From: Arthrobacter sp. Bi26
GTDB taxonomy: Bacteria > Actinomycetota > Actinomycetes > Actinomycetales > Micrococcaceae
Assembly (NCBI RefSeq): GCF_918697925.1
Contig: NZ_CAKKMF010000004.1
Span: 35,828 to 99,827 of the forward strand
DNA length: 64,000 bases
Direction: 5' to 3'
Part shown: positions 54,236-61,238 of the stretch, in pieces
Numbering within the stretch: the stretch's first letter is position 1
Layout of the letters: each line of letters begins with the position of its first letter
Notes under the pieces: model-generated
Databases searched by the model: none
What the model was told of the DNA's origin: nothing
The model's input: only the letters and a program-made list of their open reading frames with translations
Program-made: the position numbers and the translations under genes

Positions 54236-56239
54236 ATGCCGCCACCGAAGGGCCACTTCGTTCTGCACACCAACGTCATGCCGGCCATGCCGGCCGGGGC
54301 GTACACCCTGGTCACCAGCCACACCGGCATGCCGTTCAGTGTTGCTCCCGAGACGACGCACATGACGCTGGCCGCGCCCCGCTACCAGATGCCGGTGGAA
54401 CAGATCCTTTCCACGTTTCCGCCAGCCAACGCCGAAGGCGCCTTCAGCGACCGTTTGCCGCAGATCGTGCTCAAGCGCCGCACCTTGCCCTGGGAACGGA
54501 ACCCGGCCGGCGGGACCGCCACTTCGACCACCCCCTGGCTGGCCCTGGTCGTGGTGGCCGAAGGGGAGGCCGAGCTGTCCACGCCGGCACCCGTCGCCCA
54601 GTGCGTCACCCCGGGGGTGACGCTGCCGGAAGGTAGCGACCGCGACGTCGAGCAGGGCCTGTATCTTGCCGTGACCGAAACCGTGAAGAACAAGATCTTC
54701 CCTTGCCAGCAGGACCTGCCACTGCTCTCCCACGTCCGCGAGGTGGACGTCTCCGACACCGAACTGGCAGGAGGCGACGACGACGGCTGGCTGGCCGTGG
54801 TGCTGGCCAACCGGTTGCCGGTGTTCGATACCGTCAACGCCAAGCCGGTACGTTACCTGGCGTGCCTGGTCAACCTTGAGGGCCAGTTGGGCATCCTGCC
54901 ACCGCCGGCACCCCCGGAGGACAGGTTTTCCTTTGAGCTGGCTCAGGACTGGACCGTGCTGGCTCAGGCGAAACCCTCGCCGGATCCGCTGGTGATGGGC
55001 AACTTCAACTTGGGTGGGGTGGTGCTGCCGCGGGCCGGCACCGGACCACTTGGAGCGGACCGGCCGTCCTTCACCGCCGCGCGCAGCCAGACGGTTCAAG
55101 GGGTCACCAGACTGGACGGCGGCTCGTCCATGCCTGCTGCCTCGGTCACCAGCCTGTGGTCCACTGCGACGGCGGCGGTGGCCACCGCTGCCGTCGACCT
55201 GGACGCCGCCTACCTGGTCCGAGACACCATGGGTCGCGGCTTTCGGTACCCGATCTCAGTGGTCGCGCTGGAACCGGTCTTCAGGTTCCCGGTGCTGGCG
55301 CACTGGTCGTTTACCACCTCGGGCGACGATACCTTCGAGACGCTGATGACCAGGCTCGACGTCGGCCTGCTCGGGACGGTCGTGGAGCCCAAACCCGAAG
55401 ACGCGCCGGCGACTGCCGAACCGCCGGAGGTGGTGCAGACCGGCCACATCGGCCTCGGGCACCGCACCCGGCGCGGAGACCGGCTGCGCGCCTGGTACCG
55501 CGCGCCCCTGGTTCCCTTTCCGACCGAGCGGGACGTCCCTGTGGACGGCAAGTTTCCGGTGGCGCACGCCTCCGACCAGCTCAGGCGCATCGTCCCTGGC
55601 GGCCGGGAGGATCTGTCGCTGGCCGCCGCCTTCGAGATCGGCCGACTCCTCGGGCTCAGCCAACTGTCAGTGGTTAGCGCACTGACCAGGTTCCGGGCTG
55701 CCCAGTTCGGGGCCGGCCGAGCCCGCACCACGGTCGAAGGAATCGTGGATATGCAGCTTCCGGTCCTGGCGGAGCGGCCGGATATGTTCGACCTTGGACG
55801 GTTCGTGGCTGTTGCGGTGTTGGAGGACATCTCCAGGAACCACTCGGACATCCTGGGTCCGCGCCGGCCGTTGGTCGACCCTGGGCGGGAGATCAATGTC
55901 GACGGTGACCTGGAGGAGATCATTGCCGGCGGGCTCGGCCTGAACCCGGACGTGATCCGCAGGCGTGCCGGCGCAGTGGGCATCGTCGCCGCGCTGGCAC
56001 AGACCGCGGTCCCCCTGGCGTACGAGCCGGGCGGATTGGAGCTCGATGACAACGCGCTTGCCGGGCTCAGGAACAGCCTGGCCGCCGAGGTGGACCACGT
56101 CGTCTCGGTTGCCCGGCCGCTCAAACAGCGCCCCGGCACAGTTCGGGATGCTCAGCTGTCGGCCCCGCCCGCCCCCGACGCACTCGACGAGCTGCTCGCC
56201 CGGCTGGTCGAGGATGAACCGGAGAGGGAGGACGAGTAA
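54236..56239 (+). CDS. Hypothetical operon protein (667 aa)
   Basis: It begins 6 bases after the giant gene, with AGGGAGA 9 bases before the ATG. The protein starts GHFVLHTNVMPAMPAGAYTL, a beta-strand-rich N-terminus, and ends in a helical domain with an acidic tail (LVEDEPEREDE). No TM, signal peptide or known catalytic motif is visible, and I recognise no family. Conserved spacing in the operon suggests it is a partner of the DUF6603-like protein. Its stop overlaps the next start (TAATG). Confidence 0.8.
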   Translation: MPPPKGHFVLHTNVMPAMPAGAYTLVTSHTGMPFSVAPETTHMTLAAPRYQMPVEQILSTFPPANAEGAFSDRLPQIVLKRRTLPWERNPAGGTATSTTPWLALVVVAEGEAELSTPAPVAQCVTPGVTLPEGSDRDVEQGLYLAVTETVKNKIFPCQQDLPLLSHVREVDVSDTELAGGDDDGWLAVVLANRLPVFDTVNAKPVRYLACLVNLEGQLGILPPPAPPEDRFSFELAQDWTVLAQAKPSPDPLVMGNFNLGGVVLPRAGTGPLGADRPSFTAARSQTVQGVTRLDGGSSMPAASVTSLWSTATAAVATAAVDLDAAYLVRDTMGRGFRYPISVVALEPVFRFPVLAHWSFTTSGDDTFETLMTRLDVGLLGTVVEPKPEDAPATAEPPEVVQTGHIGLGHRTRRGDRLRAWYRAPLVPFPTERDVPVDGKFPVAHASDQLRRIVPGGREDLSLAAAFEIGRLLGLSQLSVVSALTRFRAAQFGAGRARTTVEGIVDMQLPVLAERPDMFDLGRFVAVAVLEDISRNHSDILGPRRPLVDPGREINVDGDLEEIIAGGLGLNPDVIRRRAGAVGIVAALAQTAVPLAYEPGGLELDDNALAGLRNSLAAEVDHVVSVARPLKQRPGTVRDAQLSAPPAPDALDELLARLVEDEPEREDE

Positions 56240-57276
56240 TGGTATCCAATGTCACCAGCCGGATGATGCTCGACCAGGTGACGAGCTACCTCAGCACCAT
56301 GATCGGAACGCTCGCCGAGCATGACCCGGACGACGGCGACCACGCAACCCCCGGCGAACTGCGCCGTTTCCTCGGCGGGCTGCGGCTGCTCAAGGGGGTG
56401 CCCTTCAGCTATCTTGTCCCCGACAGCCGGCTCCTGCCGCTGGAGTCCATCCGCTTCTTCTATCTGGACCGGGCGTGGACCGACGCGCTGACCCAGGGCG
56501 TGCTGAGCGTCGGCACCATCACCACGGCTGACCGCGCGCAGCTCGAAGCGATGTACCCGCACATCCGCGCTGAAGTCGACCAGGCGGAGCGGGTGCAGCG
56601 CCGGCCCAAGGACGAGGAGCGGCTCGAGGGAGCCGGCGGGACGATTACCGGCTTCCTGATTCGCTCCAAGCTGGTGTCGGGCTGGCCCAATATGCACGTG
56701 CGCGCGTACTCCAGGGACGTGCTGCCCGACGATGCGCTCAGCACGGTTGCCGAGTCCCATCCGGACCGGATGAAGGTGCTGCGCCTGGAGCGGCTGGCCC
56801 CTGCCGTGCTGCTGGCGCTGATTGACGGTGTGCCCGAGGTAATCCATCTCGAGGAGCCGCGTCAGGGCATCCAGTTCGGTGTCCGGAACGCGCCGGGCGA
56901 TCCGGGAGACCAGCGCCGGGTCAAGGTCCGCCGCACCGATACCGGGGCCGCAGTGCCGCCCGTAGAGAGTTTCACCGACACCAACTCGGTGACCGTACCG
57001 TTTCGCCGCAATGCTCCCGGAGTGATCGACATGGTGCAGCTGGCCGGGCGGCTCCGGGACACGGCGCCCGGTGCCGGACCGGCCCTCGAATCCAACGAGT
57101 ACGCCCTCCAGATGCTGCGCTTCCCGTACCGGCAGGTGTTCGGCGACCCCGACGAAGTGAGCGGAACCCGATTCTATGATCTGGACCAGTTCGCCGTGAA
57201 GTTAAGTGTGACTGCCTGGACTTCAACGGTGCAGGCACATCTGCGTCAGGCACAGACGAAGTCGGAGGGCCAGTGA
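56239..57276 (+). CDS. Hypothetical operon protein (345 aa)
   Basis: Its start overlaps the upstream stop by one base (TAATG at 56237-56241). The N-terminal 90 residues are helical (MLDQVTSYLSTMIGTLAEHD; ELRRFLGGLRLLKGVPFSYL). The rest is mixed alpha/beta, with a beta-rich region around 205-300. No known family, TM or secretion signal. The compact helical head could be an adaptor between the larger operon proteins, but nothing in the sequence proves this. Confidence 0.75.
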   Translation: MVSNVTSRMMLDQVTSYLSTMIGTLAEHDPDDGDHATPGELRRFLGGLRLLKGVPFSYLVPDSRLLPLESIRFFYLDRAWTDALTQGVLSVGTITTADRAQLEAMYPHIRAEVDQAERVQRRPKDEERLEGAGGTITGFLIRSKLVSGWPNMHVRAYSRDVLPDDALSTVAESHPDRMKVLRLERLAPAVLLALIDGVPEVIHLEEPRQGIQFGVRNAPGDPGDQRRVKVRRTDTGAAVPPVESFTDTNSVTVPFRRNAPGVIDMVQLAGRLRDTAPGAGPALESNEYALQMLRFPYRQVFGDPDEVSGTRFYDLDQFAVKLSVTAWTSTVQAHLRQAQTKSEGQ

Positions 57277-60200
57277 TGTCAGATGATCTGCCGGCCGAAG
57301 CGATCCGGGAGGCAATCTACTCCAAGCGCTTCCTGGCCGCAGACCGGGCGAAGCTGGACCTCGCCGAGATCGGTAGCTGGGATGAGTACCTGCTGCGCGA
57401 GCACCGGTTACTGGTACCCGTCGATGTCCAGGCACTCTATGTCCCACCGGGGAGCACCGAGCCGATGGTCCGGCTGCCCATGCTGGTTTCGCACGACTCC
57501 GCCGGCAACCCTTTCACCCCGCAGACAGCGATGCCGGAGCCGTTTACGCCTGGCACGCCGCGGGCGCCGGGCGTACACCTGCACTGGGCGATGCCGGACG
57601 CCCTGCTCCGCGGCCGGCTGGACGCCCAGGAGAACGGGCAGCAGAAGCTGGCGATGCCGATCCTGCCTGACCGCTGGGCCGTGCTTCGGCTGATCCACCC
57701 CGTCCGCGGATCACAACCGCTACTGACCGGCTGGGTGCTGCTCGCTGACCAGGCGGTGGCCGTGCCGCTTGCCGACTACCGCGAGGACATGGCCGTTCCC
57801 GACTCTGCCCGGGCGGGTGAGCCGATCGGGTCCGACGCCCTGACCGGAACCGTCGGTGGCAACGTCAACTGGTCCGGGGTCTATGACGCAGTGCTGAACC
57901 GGTTCGCTTTCCACGACCCGCTCGAGAAGCTCGACGAGCTGGCCCCGAACGGCGTGGACGGGGACTGCGCCACATACGTCGTCGCCGGCTGGTGGCGCGA
58001 CCCCGCCCAGGATCCGCTGGATCCGGCGAGGAGCAGTGACAGCCTGCACGAACTGTTGGACCGGCTGCGCTGGCGGCTGATGTACGAATGGGGCGACGAG
58101 ACCGCGGAGCAGGCCAAGCGCAAGTCGGAGCAGGATCTGCGCCAGGCGCTCGGCCTGCAGGACAATGGCCGTTGGGACGACCGGAGGCCGCCGGTCCCGG
58201 TGAAGACGGCCCCGGACCCACAGGCTCAGCGCCCCGCTTCCTTCCAGTCCGCGGCAGCGATCCTGCGGGGCGAAATCGTACAGGAGGCAGGCGCGCCTCA
58301 CAGCTCGGCGTTCGCCTCGGCTGCCGTCGGCCGCTTTCACCCGGCAATTCCATGGGGCTTGCGGTCCTCACTGCTTCACGGCTCGGTCTTCGGCGTACCG
58401 GTCAGCGGGCCGGTGCTGGTCGACCATCGTCCGGACAGCACGGCGCTGGCGGTCGCCCTCGGGGAGCACGACGACGATGTAGTCGCCGCATTTGCCGCGG
58501 CCGGCAAACCGGAGAGCCAACGGCGTGACACCGAACGGCTGCTCGCGGCCTTCACCGCACAGAAGGTTGGCCGGCTGGCAGCACCGGACGGGATCGTCGA
58601 GATCGAAGAGCACGAGCATGCGGCGGGCTTCTCGGCGCTGCCCGGTGGCATCTCGGGCACCGACCGCTACCTCCAACGCCGCCAGACCGGCGGGGTGGGC
58701 GGGCTCACAGTAGGCAAGTCCCGCTCGACCGTAAGCCGCCGGGAGGCAGGGGTCGTTGAGGCGGACCTCACGATCTCCTTCCATGACAAACCCCGGCTGG
58801 TCGCCGCCAGTGAGCTCACCGTCTATGATCTGGCCCGGTCCCGCGTGGGTGACGTGCTCACCGCGACGGAGGAACGGGTGGTAAATCGTCCGGCGGCCAT
58901 GTTCTCCTTTCCCGATGATCCGCTGGTTGCGGTACGCGGCCTGCGCCGGAGCCTGCGGCACGGCGGGGACGGCCGGGGCTCTGCCGACGGCAAGCTCACC
59001 TGCCGCTGGCCGACCCACGCGATCACCGAGATCGGCGGGCTGATCGAGCCTGGCCGGTTCATCCGCTCGCTGGGCAACGGGTCGCTGCCTCTGGAGACAT
59101 TGACGCTGGCCCGTGAGGCGATGCTGCTGGACCCTTACCACGACGAGTGGACCGCGCGCGCGGTTGCTCCGAGCCGGTTGCAGCTGCCATTCATCCGTCG
59201 CCGGCTGTTGGCGGAGTCGGCCCTGCGCTTCGGTCCTGCCGCCAGCTACGACGGCGCCACGGTCGCATTTCACCCGAGCATGCCCCGGACCGCGGCCGCC
59301 CGCCGGCAGCGGGCCATGGCTCCGGCCCCGCTGGAGGTCGGTGTCCGCCAGCAGCAGACCATGGTCGCCGATGAGTTGCACCGGTTCTCCCTCTATGCCG
59401 GTGCCGACCCTGACCTGGTGGGGGTGACCGCCTGGTGCCAGCCCTGGATTCCGCTGTGGCTAGAGTGGGAGGTAAAGATTGTCGGCCTGGACCCGGCCAC
59501 AGTCGAGTCTTGGCGGCTCGGCCAGCTCGACCTGGAGCCCACCACCTCGGTGACCGCGGCGGCTACCGAGGGTGAGAGTGTGGTGCTGCAGGGTCGCTCG
59601 GTGCTGACCACGGGCGGGGCGTCCACACTGCACTCGGCAATCAATGACTGGTTGAAGTCCGAAGATGCCCAAGGCAGCAGCGGCGACGCCAGCCCTGTCA
59701 CTGAGGATGCGTTGCGCATGCTGGCCGCCGCGGTCCAGCACTTGGACCTTGCCTCCGCGGCTCTGGCGGGCGTGCGGCATCAGCTGCTCGGGTTCGCCGC
59801 GCTGGACGGATTGGTCAGCCCGGCGGGAAACGATGGCACAGTCGGCCAACCAGTACCCGAATCAGCCCCGCGTTCCCTCTTGGCGGGCGTGGTTCGCCTC
59901 ACCGCAGCCCGGCTGCTGGACGCGTACGGCCGGACGCTGGACGTGCCCGTGGACACCGTGCAGGTGCCCACCCGCCTCGCCGTGCCCGATGAACCGGGTC
60001 TGTTGGAGGTCCCGCCGAGGCTGCTTCGTCCGGCTCGCTGGCAGTTCCGGCTGGTCGACTCGGCCACTCCCACCGGCGCCGAGGGGGTTGAGGCCCGAGT
60101 CGACGAGATCGAGCCGGACCTGCAGGTGTCCCCGGTGGCAGGATTCCTGCTGCCCGACCATTTGGACGAGAGCCTGGAAGTGTTTGCAGCCGACGGCTCC

Positions 60201-61238
60201 CCGCTCGGTGAGCTGCTGCACGAGCCGGTCAGCGGTGGGGTGCTCTGGGAGATCGCGCCAGGCCGCCTGGGCCCCGCCAACTCCGGACCGGCGTACGGGC
60301 TGTCCCCGGCCCAGCTTCCGCTGGCCTGGTTCGCCAGCGGGCTGGTAGCCGCTGACGCGGCCGGCCGGGCCGGTTCGGCGCCGGAGTCGTCGCTCTCGGC
60401 CCTGTTGCGGGCCGTCGACACAACCCTGTGGAACGTCGACAGCCTGGCCTCTTTGGGCACGGAGCACGTCGCTGGCCTGGTGGGGCGCCCGGTGGCCGTG
60501 GTCCGCACACAGCTGCGGCTGGAGCTGCAGCCTCCGACCGACGTCGACCTGTCAAACCCGGCACGGGCCGCGGAATGGTCTGAGGCCGAGGCTGCGGCGG
60601 CGCGGTATGCGTTCAGCGTCCGGATCGGCGAGGTCACCCGCACCGACGATGGGGTGCTCGGGTTCTTCGTAGACGACGACTACTCGCGGTTCCGGCTGGT
60701 GGACAAGGCGATAGCGGCAGCGGCGGCCGACGCCGGCCGCAACCGGGGGCAGCTCGGGCTATACGGCAGCGCCACGGGCCTTCCGGGGAGGGATCCGCTG
60801 ACCCACCCCTACATTGCCGGCACCGACGAAGCAGACACCCTGCAGCTGCACCTTGGTCAGACCGTGACCTTGACCTTGCTGATGCACCCCTCGGGCAAGG
60901 CCAACCTGACGTCCGGGATCCTGCCCAGGCGGATGCTGGCCCTGGCCCGCAACTGGGTCGGTCCCGGCCTCGCCGCCATCGCACCGTCGTTGCGGACGGG
61001 GCCGGTGCTGGTGGAGACCGACCTGGATCCAGATGCCGAGATCCGGCTGCCCAAGGTGTCGGTGTTCGGGAAGGACCAGAACTTCCTCTGGCGCGATACC
61101 CCGGGCACCTGGCGGACCGACGCTATCCTGGCCGCCACCCAGACCGCGCTGCTTCCCGGCACCCCCGCAGAGTTCCGGGAAGGGTGGATCCGGGTCGCAC
61201 CGAAGAGCCCGGAGCCCGGGGAAGGAGGTCAACAATGA
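57276..61238 (+). CDS. Hypothetical giant operon protein (1320 aa)
   Basis: ATG at 57276 (GGAGGG 6 bases upstream) overlaps the upstream stop by one base; an alternative GTG start lies three bases earlier. The N-terminus (RFLAADRAKLDLAEIGSWDE; APGVHLHWAMPDALLRGRLD) and the C-terminal half are beta-rich with many DP and PG turns. No repeats, TM segments or catalytic motifs that I can assign. Composition matches the DUF6603-like protein and it is translationally coupled to both neighbours, so it probably belongs to the same assembly. Confidence 0.8.
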   Translation: MSDDLPAEAIREAIYSKRFLAADRAKLDLAEIGSWDEYLLREHRLLVPVDVQALYVPPGSTEPMVRLPMLVSHDSAGNPFTPQTAMPEPFTPGTPRAPGVHLHWAMPDALLRGRLDAQENGQQKLAMPILPDRWAVLRLIHPVRGSQPLLTGWVLLADQAVAVPLADYREDMAVPDSARAGEPIGSDALTGTVGGNVNWSGVYDAVLNRFAFHDPLEKLDELAPNGVDGDCATYVVAGWWRDPAQDPLDPARSSDSLHELLDRLRWRLMYEWGDETAEQAKRKSEQDLRQALGLQDNGRWDDRRPPVPVKTAPDPQAQRPASFQSAAAILRGEIVQEAGAPHSSAFASAAVGRFHPAIPWGLRSSLLHGSVFGVPVSGPVLVDHRPDSTALAVALGEHDDDVVAAFAAAGKPESQRRDTERLLAAFTAQKVGRLAAPDGIVEIEEHEHAAGFSALPGGISGTDRYLQRRQTGGVGGLTVGKSRSTVSRREAGVVEADLTISFHDKPRLVAASELTVYDLARSRVGDVLTATEERVVNRPAAMFSFPDDPLVAVRGLRRSLRHGGDGRGSADGKLTCRWPTHAITEIGGLIEPGRFIRSLGNGSLPLETLTLAREAMLLDPYHDEWTARAVAPSRLQLPFIRRRLLAESALRFGPAASYDGATVAFHPSMPRTAAARRQRAMAPAPLEVGVRQQQTMVADELHRFSLYAGADPDLVGVTAWCQPWIPLWLEWEVKIVGLDPATVESWRLGQLDLEPTTSVTAAATEGESVVLQGRSVLTTGGASTLHSAINDWLKSEDAQGSSGDASPVTEDALRMLAAAVQHLDLASAALAGVRHQLLGFAALDGLVSPAGNDGTVGQPVPESAPRSLLAGVVRLTAARLLDAYGRTLDVPVDTVQVPTRLAVPDEPGLLEVPPRLLRPARWQFRLVDSATPTGAEGVEARVDEIEPDLQVSPVAGFLLPDHLDESLEVFAADGSPLGELLHEPVSGGVLWEIAPGRLGPANSGPAYGLSPAQLPLAWFASGLVAADAAGRAGSAPESSLSALLRAVDTTLWNVDSLASLGTEHVAGLVGRPVAVVRTQLRLELQPPTDVDLSNPARAAEWSEAEAAAARYAFSVRIGEVTRTDDGVLGFFVDDDYSRFRLVDKAIAAAAADAGRNRGQLGLYGSATGLPGRDPLTHPYIAGTDEADTLQLHLGQTVTLTLLMHPSGKANLTSGILPRRMLALARNWVGPGLAAIAPSLRTGPVLVETDLDPDAEIRLPKVSVFGKDQNFLWRDTPGTWRTDAILAATQTALLPGTPAEFREGWIRVAPKSPEPGEGGQQ